Source: Paenibacillus sinensis
Lineage (GTDB): Bacteria; Bacillota; Bacilli; Paenibacillales; Paenibacillaceae
Direction of reading: 5' to 3'
Assembly (NCBI RefSeq): GCF_019904155.1
Contig: NZ_JAHCMB010000188.1
Location: 87,873-151,872 of the forward strand
DNA length: 64,000 nt
The position numbers were made by a program, and so were the translations under genes. The notes under the pieces are model-generated. The model was not told the origin of the DNA, ran no database searches, and saw only the letters and a program-made list of their open reading frames with translations. The stretch's first letter is position 1, and every line of letters starts with the position of its first letter. Below, piece after piece: positions 1 through 8,077 of this stretch.

Positions 1-1
1 G

Positions 2-922
2 CTTCTGTTCGTCACGGATTCTAAGCTTTGCCGCAAGCTCTATGATTATACGGAGGCGGGCGGCCATGTCCTGCTCGATATGCGGACAGGCGTCAAGGAC
101 CGGAACAACGCCGTTTTTCCGCAGACGCTGCCGGGAGAGTACGCGGAGCTGCTGGGGCTGAGCATTTACGATTATGATTGTCTCCGCCAGTTCGGCCAAG
201 GCGTGAAATGGCTGGAGGATGGCGGAAGCGCCGTCTCCCCGGTCTCAGCCGCCTCCGGCATGGAGGATGATTTCGACAAGACGTATAAGGAAGCCGGGTT
301 GTCCGGGGTCGCGGGTGTGGCCGGTCATGGAGCGGACCTGGCTGAAGCAGAGCCAGTCGGCGCGGTTGGCACGGATGGCGGCGAAGGTGGCGAAGGCGTG
401 GAAGAGGCGGAGCTGTGGTGCGACATCATCACGGCGGGAGGCGCGGAGGTTCTGGCTGTCTATAACCGCGATTTCTACGCAGGGACACCGGCAGTTACCC
501 GCCATGCCTACGGCCGGGGACATGCTTATTACGCCGGAACGGAGTTGGGTCCCCGGATGATGGGTAAGCTGGTCCGGGAGATCATGAAGAGTGCGGGTAT
601 CACCGGAATTGCGGCTGCTCCGGATGGCGTCGAGATTGCCCGGAGGCGGGGCCGGGACGGCAGCTATTACTTCGTCATGAACCATAACCGGACCGCATGC
701 AGCTTTGACATTCCGGCTGGATGGGAGCCGGTATCGGGAGATTGCGAGGGCGGTGGAAGCGCGCCTGGCAAGAAGAGCGGGGAGGCGGGGATCGCCGCAG
801 ATAAGCCGGGGATGGCTGCCGCAAAGCCCGGACTCTATGGCGGATCACCCGAATCCGCAGCTATCATCATGCAGCCCTTTGACTGCATTCTGTTTGTGGA
901 ACGGGATTTTTTGAAGCCTTGA
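2..922 (+). CDS. GH42 beta-galactosidase, C-terminal part (cut by window edge)
   Basis: The frame is open through the left edge, so only about the last 306 codons are present. They read as the end of a GH42 beta-galactosidase: the trimerisation domain, with the pattern GGHVLLDMRTGVKDRNN and later YGRGHAYYAGTELG, then a small C-terminal beta domain ending at CILFVERDFL. The catalytic barrel with its two glutamates lies outside the window, so activity cannot be checked. There are two odd low-complexity stretches, one rich in Gly, Ala and Glu (about 315-410) and one rich in Gly, Lys and Ala (about 740-835); GH42 enzymes normally have short loops there. Such enzymes hydrolyse terminal beta-galactosides, usually from galactan or galacto-oligosaccharides in the cytoplasm. 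The family call is from pattern recognition. Confidence 0.8.
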   Translation, partial: LLFVTDSKLCRKLYDYTEAGGHVLLDMRTGVKDRNNAVFPQTLPGEYAELLGLSIYDYDCLRQFGQGVKWLEDGGSAVSPVSAASGMEDDFDKTYKEAGLSGVAGVAGHGADLAEAEPVGAVGTDGGEGGEGVEEAELWCDIITAGGAEVLAVYNRDFYAGTPAVTRHAYGRGHAYYAGTELGPRMMGKLVREIMKSAGITGIAAAPDGVEIARRRGRDGSYYFVMNHNRTACSFDIPAGWEPVSGDCEGGGSAPGKKSGEAGIAADKPGMAAAKPGLYGGSPESAAIIMQPFDCILFVERDFLKP

Positions 923-1004
923 ATATATAAAGCAGAACGAACCTTAAACTGGGCGGCTGCATATGGTGAAGCGACTAGATTATGATGTTAAGGAGTGATT
1001 ACGA

Positions 1005-1283
1005 ATGGCCTATTTGCCGCCGTCGGGATCTCCCGGTCAGACGCTGCCCCCTCCGCCCAGTTACATTCCGCCAACACAAGGCGGATCATACCTCATTGAT
1101 TGCTTGCACAACTACACTTATGTATGGCTGTGGGATGGAGACAGCTTCTGGTATTATCCGACCCGTGTTGAATATGGGGAGGTTTCAGGCTACCGCTGGA
1201 GCGGACAATTCTGGTACTACTACGGCATAGATCCGCGGTTTATACGCGAGGTTTCCTGTCCGCCTATTCCTACGCTGTACTAG
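1005..1283 (+). CDS. Small aromatic-rich protein of unknown function
   Basis: This is a 92-residue protein preceded by a good ribosome binding site (AAGGAG, 8 bases before the ATG). The first 30 residues are rich in Pro, Gly and Ser; the rest is strikingly rich in Trp and Tyr (YVWLWDGDSFWYYP and later WSGQFWYYYG). There is no signal peptide or membrane segment. It sits alone between the GH42 gene and a bidirectional terminator. I recall similar short Pro/Tyr/Trp-rich proteins in Bacillus and Paenibacillus genomes without assigned function, sometimes labelled transporter without reason. I do not assign a role. Confidence 0.65.
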   Translation: MAYLPPSGSPGQTLPPPPSYIPPTQGGSYLIDCLHNYTYVWLWDGDSFWYYPTRVEYGEVSGYRWSGQFWYYYGIDPRFIREVSCPPIPTLY

Positions 1284-1335
1284 AAATATGAAATCGGCAG
1301 CTTTTGAAAAATAAGTTTTAGACTGACTCTCAATA

Positions 1336-1390
1336 AAAAACAACGGTAGCATTGGACGGGAAAATAAAGTCCTAGACTACCGTTGTTTTT
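1336..1390. terminator. Bidirectional terminator
   Basis: An inverted repeat pairs ACAACGGTAG with CTACCGTTGT. It is flanked by an A-run on the left and a T-run on the right, so it can end transcription from both sides. It lies between the 92-residue gene and the convergent reductase gene, whose stop codon (1377-1379) is inside the right arm. Confidence 0.85.
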
Positions 1391-2279
1391 TTGAGCTGGA
1401 CAGCTTTTTATGAAACATTTTATCTAATAACATTATTTCTGCTCTTTGGCTGACGGCATGGTTTCCAAGCTTTACATCAATAATAAAGTCATTGCTCAGC
1501 ATCTGCTGGTAACTGGAAATAATATCGTTCTCGGGTAATTCCCCCATGACCTTCGTTTCTAGCGGGATTACTGGAATTCCGGCTTGCTCTACCAGGTGAA
1601 TGTTCTGTTTAATATCTGCGGCGATCTTGCTTAAAGTGTCTACACTTCTTGCTGTTTCTATATCCACCATTCCGTCATTCGCATAGAAATGCTTGTTGAC
1701 GATAGCCAACGCAGTATGCGAAATATGGAATGACTGAATGTCCCTCTGGATCTCATAATGCAAATCCGCCGATTCAAATATTCGGGCAAGCTCTTTCACT
1801 CGTTCGGTGGTCTGTCCATTTATTTCTCCAAAAATGGTTCCTTGATGTTTCTCGGTACCGAATTGGGCGTATAGAACATCCTCTTTGATGTCTCCGCCCG
1901 CACCCGGGAATCCCGGGAGCAACCGGTCGCCCACGATTTCGAGCCAGCTGTCATATCCAATGGTGTTGGTCAAGGTGACAATGGTTTTGCTCGTATTATT
2001 CCTGATCGCAGCCAGGGCAGATTCGGCCTGATCAAATCGTACTGGAACAAAGATAAAATCATACATATCATCGTTATCAAGCTTTTCTATAGTCTTGATT
2101 GATATTTGCTGTATCGTTCCATTATCGTTGTATTTCAGTCCGTTCCTTTTCAGCGCCTCCAATCTCTTTCCTCGTGCCAGCATAGTTACGTCCAGTCCGT
2201 ACTGGGCAAATCGGAGAGCGTATACACTGCCAATCACACCGGCGCCAAATATTAAAAGTCTATGTTGTTTTGTGTTCAT
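1377..2279 (-). CDS. Ketopantoate reductase family (PanE/ApbA-like) oxidoreductase
   Basis: This is a 300-residue NAD(P)-dependent reductase of the ApbA/PanE superfamily. It opens with the Rossmann nucleotide-binding motif (LLIFGAGVIGSVYALRFAQ) and has the family's C-terminal helical domain. The frame is open further upstream, to 2354, but the ATG at 2279 has a clear ribosome binding site (AAGGAAGG) and starts just before the Rossmann strand, so I use it. The neighbour is a divergent TetR regulator 160 bases away, and no other pantothenate gene is near. A specialised or detoxifying reductase regulated by that TetR protein is therefore as likely as true ketopantoate reduction. The family call is firm; the substrate is unknown. 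Confidence 0.8.
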   Translation of the reverse strand: MNTKQHRLLIFGAGVIGSVYALRFAQYGLDVTMLARGKRLEALKRNGLKYNDNGTIQQISIKTIEKLDNDDMYDFIFVPVRFDQAESALAAIRNNTSKTIVTLTNTIGYDSWLEIVGDRLLPGFPGAGGDIKEDVLYAQFGTEKHQGTIFGEINGQTTERVKELARIFESADLHYEIQRDIQSFHISHTALAIVNKHFYANDGMVDIETARSVDTLSKIAADIKQNIHLVEQAGIPVIPLETKVMGELPENDIISSYQQMLSNDFIIDVKLGNHAVSQRAEIMLLDKMFHKKLSSSKKQR

Positions 2280-2438
2280 ATTGTACCTTCCTTTCAGCAA
2301 ACTCGTCACAAATTGTTTAAGCAACACTTGTCTGGTAAGATAATAGTACTGCATTTGTATGGTTTCAACAGGCAGATTCCTTGGAAAGTTGCATAGACAA
2401 CATATTGTGATATCTGATGTTTAGAAGGGGATAGGGAT

Positions 2439-3050
2439 ATGGTCAATCTGCAAGATCCAAGGGTTTTGCGTACACGGCAGTTAATAAGAGAGGCATTCAG
2501 AGATTTGTTGCGGAGCAGAGAATTTGAGGCAATAGCCGTAAAAGATATCGCACAGAAAGCTACCATTAACCGCGCCACCTTTTATGCCCATTATGAAGAT
2601 AAATATGCTTTGCTTGAAGAAATCACAGAACAGGTTTTTCGTGAAATGATTCCCGAGAAAGTGATGAATGCGCGGGAGTTTACAGTTGAAATATGTGACC
2701 AATTGATCCTGCTGACACACCGCTACATTGTAGATTTTTATCAGATATGCAGAATGGATTCCAAATCGATTGCAGCGCTAGTGGATGAAAAGGTAAAGAA
2801 GATGTTGCAGCAAATAATTGAAAGCATTCTTTTGCAAGGGGACTACACAGACCACGACCATGTAAAGATCATTTCGGCTATGACAGCCTCAGCAATCTAT
2901 GGCGCTGCGCGTAATTGGCTAACTGTTGGGGAAAATAATCGAACCGATTTGCTTATAGACATTGTTCGTCCCTATGTAATGAAGGGGCTGGGGCTGTACA
3001 GCAATTGCGATGAATATATAAACGGCTCGCCCACAGCGCCTCTAGCTTAA
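2439..3050 (+). CDS. TetR/AcrR family transcriptional regulator
   Basis: This is a 203-residue protein with an N-terminal helix-turn-helix of TetR type (about residues 10-55, including INRATFYAHYEDKYALLEE). The helical C-terminal domain is of the kind found in the TetR_C_33 / YcdC-like group. The ATG has an AGAAGGGG ribosome binding site. It is transcribed divergently from the ketopantoate-reductase-like gene, the usual arrangement for a TetR repressor and its target. In the shared spacer, a nearly palindromic ACAACATATTGT at 2397-2408 lies close to the start of this gene and could be an operator. The ligand is unknown. Confidence 0.85.
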   Translation: MVNLQDPRVLRTRQLIREAFRDLLRSREFEAIAVKDIAQKATINRATFYAHYEDKYALLEEITEQVFREMIPEKVMNAREFTVEICDQLILLTHRYIVDFYQICRMDSKSIAALVDEKVKKMLQQIIESILLQGDYTDHDHVKIISAMTASAIYGAARNWLTVGENNRTDLLIDIVRPYVMKGLGLYSNCDEYINGSPTAPLA

Positions 3051-3060
3051 CGCTTACGCA

Positions 3061-3097
3061 GCCCAATATTCTATTTATCCGCCCAATACTCTATTTT
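3061..3097. repeat. Imperfect direct repeat upstream of the riboswitch promoter
   Basis: The unit GCCCAATATTCTATTT at 3061-3076 recurs as GCCCAATACTCTATTT at 3081-3096, two helical turns apart and just upstream of the -35 box at 3108. The spacing would suit an activator or repressor binding site. This is only a sequence observation. Confidence 0.4.
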
Positions 3098-3107
3098 CTT
3101 TTAACAA

Positions 3108-3135
3108 TTGACATTCAAATTGAAAGCATTATACT
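3108..3135 (+). promoter_or_regulatory. Sigma-A type promoter for the riboswitch transcript
   Basis: TTGACA at 3108-3113 and TATACT at 3130-3135 are separated by 16 bases. The predicted start is near 3142, just before the aptamer. Confidence 0.75.
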
Positions 3136-3153
3136 AAGAACCAATTAAATAGA

Positions 3154-3217
3154 GTTCGTATAACCCTGATAATCGGTTCGGGGGCTCTACTAGGATCCGT
3201 AAAACCTAACTACGAAC
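3154..3217 (+). promoter_or_regulatory. Purine-family riboswitch aptamer, probably the 8-oxoguanine variant
   Basis: The sequence folds as a three-way junction. P1 pairs GTTCGTA (3154-3160) with TACGAAC (3211-3217). P2 pairs CCCTGA with TCGGGG. P3 carries the typical CCGTAAA loop. The J3/1 segment keeps the C that pairs with guanine-type ligands (AACTACG), but J2/3 reads GCTCTAC where guanine riboswitches have TTTCTAC, so the binding pocket is altered. Natural variants of this class in Paenibacillaceae have been reported to bind 8-oxoguanine and to sit before 8-oxoguanine deaminase genes, as here. The family call is strong; the exact ligand is inferred from the variant pocket and the gene. 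Confidence 0.75.
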
Positions 3218-3257
3218 GCAATATGAACGATATTGCGTCCGTCCGGTTAGGTTTTTT
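3202..3257 (+). terminator. Riboswitch expression platform (regulated terminator)
   Basis: AAACCTAAC, which forms the 3' side of P3 and the junction of the aptamer, can instead pair with GTTAGGTTT at 3246-3254. An inner ACGCAATA/TATTGCGT helix lies between, and six Ts follow. Aptamer and terminator are mutually exclusive, so ligand binding should prevent termination, giving an ON switch. Confidence 0.75.
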
Positions 3258-3298
3258 ATGTGGTCCTATTTGCGTTATCCAATAAGGAGGAGAAGAGA

Positions 3299-4705
3299 AT
3301 GGGAACTCTGCTGATCAGGAATGCCAGAAACATCATAACCATGGATGAAGGCCGCACATGCTATCCCGGCGGCAGCCTCTATGCCGAGGGGCATGAAATC
3401 AAGGCGATCGGTTACGATCTGCCTTATGAAACGGCGGACACGGTGATCGACGCGGCGGGCAAGATTGTCTATCCGGGACTGATCAACACGCATCATCATC
3501 TGTACCAGACTTTTACCCGCAACATTCCCTGGGCACAGGATTGCGAGCTGTTCGACTGGCTGGTCACGCTGTATGACATCTGGAGACATATGCAGCCTCG
3601 CGATGTGTACTTAAGCGCCAAGGTCGGGCTTGGCGAGCTGCTGAAGAACGGCTGCACGACGGCGTCGGATCATTTCTACTGCTTCCCGAACGGGGTCAGC
3701 GGCGAGCTGATTGACGAGGAGATTCAGGCGGCGCGCGAGCTCGGCATCCGCTTCTTCCCGACGCGGGGCTCCATGGATTTGGGCAGATCGGCCGGAGGGC
3801 TTCCGCCCGATGAGGTGACCCAGCCGATTGATGTGATTCTGAAGGACACGCAGCGGGTCATCGAGACCTATCACGATGCTTCCCCGTTCTCCATGCTCCG
3901 CGTCGGCGTGGCGCCCTGCTCGCCGTTCTCCGTCTCCGAGGACCTGCTGCGTGAATCCGCCAAGCTGGCCCGCAGCTACGGGGTGCGCATGCATACCCAT
4001 CTGGCGGAGACGCAGGATGAGGAGAAGTTCTGCTATGACAAGCTCGGACTCCGGCCTTTGGAATACATGGAGAAGACGGGATGGACGGGCAATGACGTGT
4101 GGTATGCGCACGGCATATACTTCAATCACGACGAAATTCACCGGCTTGGAGCCTGCGGCTGCGGCGTTGCTCATTGCCCGAGCAGCAACATGAAGCTGTC
4201 CTCCGGCGTGCTTCCGGTCCGGCAAATGCTGAATGCCGGCGTGAAGCTGGGACTCGGCGTTGACGGCTCCGCCTCCAACGACGGTTCGAATCTGCTGGCG
4301 GAGGTGCGCCAGGCATATCTGCTGCACCGTCTGACCTCCGGCCTGAACGGGCTGTCGGCTGAAGAGAGCCTGTGGGTAGGCACCGTCGGCTCTTCCCGGG
4401 TGCTCGGCTGGGAGGATGCCATCGGCTCCCTGGAGCCGGGCAAGGCCGCCGACCTGTTCATGATCGACGCCGGGCGGCTCGAATTCGCGGGAGCGCTGTT
4501 CGACGATGCGGCGCTGCCGGCTGCGGTCGGCAGCGGACGGCCCGTGGACATGACGATTGTCGGGGGAAAGGTCGTCGTCAAAGACGGAAGGTTGGTCGGC
4601 ACGGATGAAGAGCAGCTTGCCAGAGAAGCGCAGGCTTCGGCCGCCCGGATGCTGGAGGTCGCCTCGAAGCGAACCGGAACGAACTACTATAAGCACCGAC
4701 TTTAA
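3299..4705 (+). CDS. 8-oxoguanine deaminase (amidohydrolase superfamily)
   Basis: This is a 468-residue enzyme of the cytosine-deaminase-like amidohydrolase family. The metal-binding motifs are in order: HHHLYQTFTRNIPWAQDCEL near residue 65, HTHLAETQDEE in the middle, and GVDGSASNDGSN towards the end. Enzymes with this pattern hydrolyse 8-oxoguanine to urate and ammonia, removing an oxidised base from the nucleotide pool; guanine or isocytosine deaminases are the close alternatives. The ATG at 3299 follows AAGGAGGAG and gives the natural N-terminus MGTLLIRNARN. The upstream variant purine riboswitch and its terminator control this gene, which supports the substrate assignment. Confidence 0.85.
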   Translation: MGTLLIRNARNIITMDEGRTCYPGGSLYAEGHEIKAIGYDLPYETADTVIDAAGKIVYPGLINTHHHLYQTFTRNIPWAQDCELFDWLVTLYDIWRHMQPRDVYLSAKVGLGELLKNGCTTASDHFYCFPNGVSGELIDEEIQAARELGIRFFPTRGSMDLGRSAGGLPPDEVTQPIDVILKDTQRVIETYHDASPFSMLRVGVAPCSPFSVSEDLLRESAKLARSYGVRMHTHLAETQDEEKFCYDKLGLRPLEYMEKTGWTGNDVWYAHGIYFNHDEIHRLGACGCGVAHCPSSNMKLSSGVLPVRQMLNAGVKLGLGVDGSASNDGSNLLAEVRQAYLLHRLTSGLNGLSAEESLWVGTVGSSRVLGWEDAIGSLEPGKAADLFMIDAGRLEFAGALFDDAALPAAVGSGRPVDMTIVGGKVVVKDGRLVGTDEEQLAREAQASAARMLEVASKRTGTNYYKHRL

Positions 4706-4782
4706 AATTATAAGAATTATTAAGGAGATAACTGTACGATCATTCCAAATTGCCGTAATTCCCTTTAATCATGTATGCAATA

Positions 4783-4813
4783 TTACGGATGAATTATATA
4801 AACTTATCCGTAA
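4783..4813. promoter_or_regulatory. Inverted repeat upstream of the MFS gene (possible operator)
   Basis: TTACGGAT (4783-4790) and ATCCGTAA (4806-4813) form perfect 8-bp arms around a 15-base AT-rich spacer, ending 37 bases before the MFS start codon. It could be an operator or an AT-loop hairpin in the leader. No T-run follows, so a terminator is unlikely. Confidence 0.45.
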
Positions 4814-4850
4814 GTCATTTCAAACACATGATAAAGGAGACTTTTTCTTC

Positions 4851-6056
4851 ATGAACTCTAATACAACTGTTCTTACCAAAGTTGGTGAAAGTGCTGAAGT
4901 TTCGCGACGGTTACCGTTAACTGGCCTGCTGGGACTGGCCATGGCTGGATTTATATGTATACTTACTGAAAGCCTGCCGGCCGGTTTGCTGCCGTACATG
5001 GCAGAAGACCTTGGAATAACGGAGGCTCTTGCCGGACAGTTCGTCACTCTTTATGCGGTCGGGTCACTATCGGCTGCCATACCGTTAACGGCCGCCACCC
5101 GCGGATGGAGACGCCGTCCACTTTTATTGGTGTGTATTATCGGTTTTCTTTTGTTTAACACCATAACCGCTTTATCTTCCGTGTATGCGCTGACCCTTGC
5201 AGCCCGTTTCTTTGCAGGGGTATCAGCCGGCGTGTTATGGGGGATGACTGCTGGATATGCGCGTCGAATGGTGCCTGATTCACAGAAAGGAAGAGCGATG
5301 GCTGTGGCCATGGTTGGCACACCTTTGGCATTGGCGCTTGGCGTGCCGGTCGGTACCTTTTTCGGAAACCTTGTGGGTTGGCGCTTGATTTTCGGAACCG
5401 TGTCCATGCTGACAGCAGTCTTGATTGTTTGGGTGCTCTGGAAACTGCCGGATTATGGAGGGGAACCTTCGGATGATCAACTTCCTCTTTATAAGGTCTT
5501 CTTGATTCCTGGAGTGAGGCCAATTCTATTCGTTGTCTTGACTTGGGTGTTGGCTCATAACATTCTATACACTTATATTTCTCCGTATCTCGCCCGGACA
5601 GCGCTTGCCGGCAGGGTTGATTTGGTTTTGATGATCTTCGGTATAACTTCGGTCCTGGGCATTTGGATTGTAGGGTTATTCATCGACCGTTTCATGAGGC
5701 TGCTCGTATTAGTCAGCATCACAGTGTTTGCGTTGGCCTCCATAGCGATCGGGATTGGCGCAGGTCAACCTCCAGTTATTCTTTTAGGCGTGACGGCATG
5801 GGGACTTACGTTTGGAGGGGCGGCAACCTTACTGCAGACAGCCATTGCTCAAGCAGGGGGCAAGGGCGCGGATATTGCCCAATCGATGCTTGTTACCGTA
5901 TGGAATCTGGCTATCGGCGGGGGAGGGATCATCGGCGCTATCCTTCTTGAGTGGTTCGGGGCGGAATACCTTCCGGCTTCCTTGTTCATCTTGCTGCTTC
6001 CCGCTCTGATAATAGCCGGGTGGGCCCAAAAGCACGGGTTCCCTAGAAAAAAGTAA
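4851..6056 (+). CDS. MFS drug/sugar exporter (DHA1 type)
   Basis: This is a 401-residue membrane protein with about 12 predicted helices. After a polar N-terminus come the first helix (LTGLLGLAMAGFICILTESL) and the conserved loop 2-3 region with RRRPLL, then an arginine-containing RFFAGVSAGVLWG segment typical of DHA1 transporters such as AraJ, YdhP and Bcr-like proteins. The frame is open further upstream, but the ATG at 4851 has AAAGGAG at the right distance and gives the natural start. It follows the deaminase gene by 145 bases, with an inverted repeat between, and is closed by a strong terminator. The substrate is unknown; small drugs, sugars or purines are possible. Confidence 0.8.
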   Translation: MNSNTTVLTKVGESAEVSRRLPLTGLLGLAMAGFICILTESLPAGLLPYMAEDLGITEALAGQFVTLYAVGSLSAAIPLTAATRGWRRRPLLLVCIIGFLLFNTITALSSVYALTLAARFFAGVSAGVLWGMTAGYARRMVPDSQKGRAMAVAMVGTPLALALGVPVGTFFGNLVGWRLIFGTVSMLTAVLIVWVLWKLPDYGGEPSDDQLPLYKVFLIPGVRPILFVVLTWVLAHNILYTYISPYLARTALAGRVDLVLMIFGITSVLGIWIVGLFIDRFMRLLVLVSITVFALASIAIGIGAGQPPVILLGVTAWGLTFGGAATLLQTAIAQAGGKGADIAQSMLVTVWNLAIGGGGIIGAILLEWFGAEYLPASLFILLLPALIIAGWAQKHGFPRKK

Positions 6057-6081
6057 AGATACACCATTATATTTGGAACGC

Positions 6082-6115
6082 AAAAAGGAACCCGATCTGC
6101 CGGATTCCTTTTTTT
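6082..6115. terminator. Bidirectional terminator
   Basis: A hairpin pairs AAAAAGGAACCCG with CGGATTCCTTTTT between the convergent MFS and Lrp-type genes. A-run and T-run flank it on both sides. Confidence 0.85.
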
Positions 6116-6144
6116 ATTTATTTTTCATTCGATACCGGACTGTT

Positions 6145-6588
6145 TTATGCCAGTAAATTCGCGCTTTCAATAAGGTCTTTATATGCGATAGGGGAAGACA
6201 TCACAATTAGGGTTGTATAGGTCCCGAACGGATCACACCGATTTTCGAACTCTTCCAGTCCCAGCGTTGAATCGGTCATTACTTTCAATAAATAGTTGTG
6301 CTCTCCGCTGATCCGATAACATTCAGACACTTCAGGCGATTCACGGCAAAAATCAAGGAAAGCATAGCATTCCCGCGTCCGAAAAAGCATGTAAGCTGTG
6401 CACTGCTTGCCCACTTTTTGCGGGGAAACCACAGTGCGGTATTTTTCAATAACCCCTTTTTCTTCCATTCGTTTCACGCGTTCCGTTACGGCCGGCTGAG
6501 ACAAGCCAATCAGCTTCCCCAAGTCGGTCATGGATAATCTCGCCTGGTTTTGCAGGTGAAACAGAATGTGATGATCGATTTCGTCCAC
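6145..6588 (-). CDS. Lrp/AsnC family transcriptional regulator
   Basis: This is a 147-residue protein of normal length for the family. The N-terminal winged helix-turn-helix reads MDEIDHHILFHLQNQARLSM and then LGKLIGLSQPAVTERVKRM. A C-terminal RAM-type ligand domain follows, with the GEHNYLLKV strand common to Lrp proteins. It is divergent from the serine hydrolase gene. A 25-base near-perfect palindrome lies 23 bases before its start, which suggests autoregulation and control of the hydrolase. The effector is probably an amino acid but cannot be told from sequence. Confidence 0.88.
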   Translation of the reverse strand: MDEIDHHILFHLQNQARLSMTDLGKLIGLSQPAVTERVKRMEEKGVIEKYRTVVSPQKVGKQCTAYMLFRTRECYAFLDFCRESPEVSECYRISGEHNYLLKVMTDSTLGLEEFENRCDPFGTYTTLIVMSSPIAYKDLIESANLLA

Positions 6589-6610
6589 GACATCCCCTCC
6601 TTATAAATTC

Positions 6611-6635
6611 AAAGATATTTATTATAAATACCTTT
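6611..6635. promoter_or_regulatory. Palindromic operator candidate for the Lrp-type regulator
   Basis: AAAGATATTTAT and ATAAATACCTTT are 12-base arms around a single T, with one mismatched pair. The site is AT-rich and central in the divergent spacer, as is usual for Lrp-family binding sites. Confidence 0.6.
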
Positions 6636-6758
6636 ATAATCCTTCTGATTGAATGAGCCAACCTTAAATCGCTTATGTAATGCCTCTGGAATTATTTATA
6701 TAATAAACACACTCACTTTAAATAATCAAGTTAATAACAACAGGAGAGGGAGAGCTAA

Positions 6759-7940
6759 ATGAGAATTATGGAAAAAAATGATTTGCATGCATGCGTCAAC
6801 GAAGTGATTGACCGTACACTTGCCGAAAAAAGAGTTGTGGGTACCGTTGTTCAGATTGCAAAGGGAGGAGATCTGGTATACAGCAGGGCTGCCGGCTATG
6901 CCGACCGCGAGCAGCAGCGGAAGATGCAAGAAAACGCTTTGTTCAGGTTCGCCTCGGTAACCAAGCCTATTGTTTCAACAGCTGCATTGGTCTTATTTTC
7001 ACAAGGGGAATTACGGCTTAGTGATTCAGTGGATAAATGGCTGCCTGCATTTCGCCCTAAACTGCCGACTGGCGGTTATGCATCCATTACCGTTCATCAT
7101 TTGATTACACATACCGCTGGACTAACTTACCGGTTCTTCCAAGAAGACAAGGGAACATACGAACTAGCCGGAGTATCGGACGGCATGGATCTGGCCCGGA
7201 TTACGCTTGAGGAAAATTTGCAAAGACTCGCTTCGGTTCCGCTTCTTTATGCGCCAGGGGAAATGTGGAGATATTCTATTGCAACAGACGTGTTGGGGGC
7301 AGTGATAGAAAAGGTCACAGGGATGCCGCTAAATGAAGCTGTCCAAATGCTCGTTACCCGGCCGCTAGGCATGAAAGACACTGCTTTTTCAGTTGTGGAC
7401 ATGGACAGGCTGACCGCCGCTTACGCTGATGGCCCCGGGGAACCTCGTCGCTTGCTCGATTTAGATACCGTCCCTTTTATTGAGGGGACAGCGGGATTCC
7501 GACTTGCTCCCAATCGAATGAACGATAAATCAGCTTATCCTTCTGGCGGGGCTGGCATGGTTGGCAGCGCAAGTGATTTCCTTAAGCTGCTGGAAACGTT
7601 ACGCCGTGGAGGATACCCTATTCTTCCGGAAGCGCTGGTTAATGAAATGACAACCAATCAAATCGGCGACCTAATAATGCCGTATTGGCCGGGGAGAGGA
7701 TTTGGTTTAGGCCTTACATTGCTTAAGGACCCCATTGCTGCAAATACTCCGGAATCAATAGGAACATGGCGGATGGGCGGGACTTACGGTCATTCCTGGT
7801 TTGTTGACCCAACAGAGGAACTCAGTGTAGTCGCGTTTACGAATACGGCGCTCGAAGGAATGTCAGGCAAGTATACAACGGACCTATGTGAAGCTGTCTA
7901 TACTGGCATTCGGGGGATAAATAAAGAAGCAGGCAATTAA
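6759..7940 (+). CDS. Serine hydrolase, class C beta-lactamase fold (family VIII esterase-like)
   Basis: This is a 393-residue protein without a signal peptide. It has the S-x-x-K catalytic motif (FRFASVTKPIV, Ser66 and Lys69) and the following Tyr motif (WRYSIATDVLG), as in EstB-type esterases and penicillin-binding-protein relatives. The third box appears as GHSWFVDP late in the protein. Without an export signal it probably acts in the cytoplasm on small esters rather than on cell wall or antibiotics. The ATG at 6759 follows GGAGAGGGAG. It is divergent from the Lrp-type regulator and likely under its control. The substrate is not known. Confidence 0.8.
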   Translation: MRIMEKNDLHACVNEVIDRTLAEKRVVGTVVQIAKGGDLVYSRAAGYADREQQRKMQENALFRFASVTKPIVSTAALVLFSQGELRLSDSVDKWLPAFRPKLPTGGYASITVHHLITHTAGLTYRFFQEDKGTYELAGVSDGMDLARITLEENLQRLASVPLLYAPGEMWRYSIATDVLGAVIEKVTGMPLNEAVQMLVTRPLGMKDTAFSVVDMDRLTAAYADGPGEPRRLLDLDTVPFIEGTAGFRLAPNRMNDKSAYPSGGAGMVGSASDFLKLLETLRRGGYPILPEALVNEMTTNQIGDLIMPYWPGRGFGLGLTLLKDPIAANTPESIGTWRMGGTYGHSWFVDPTEELSVVAFTNTALEGMSGKYTTDLCEAVYTGIRGINKEAGN

Positions 7941-7959
7941 TGAACTTTTCAGTTCAATA

Positions 7960-7977
7960 TTCATATGGCCATATGAA
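7960..7977. promoter_or_regulatory. Perfect 18-bp palindrome upstream of the LacI-family gene
   Basis: TTCATATGGCCATATGAA is self-complementary over its full length and lies about 100 bases before the regulator's start. It could be the binding site of that regulator or the start of its control region. No T-run follows. Confidence 0.5.
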
Positions 7978-8077
7978 ACGGCAGAGCCACTTGCTGCAAT
8001 CCGGCAAAAAGCAGTAAAATAAAGTGATTTGGCAGATTTTTTTAAAATCATATGCTTTTTGAAAGTAGTGTGGAGTG

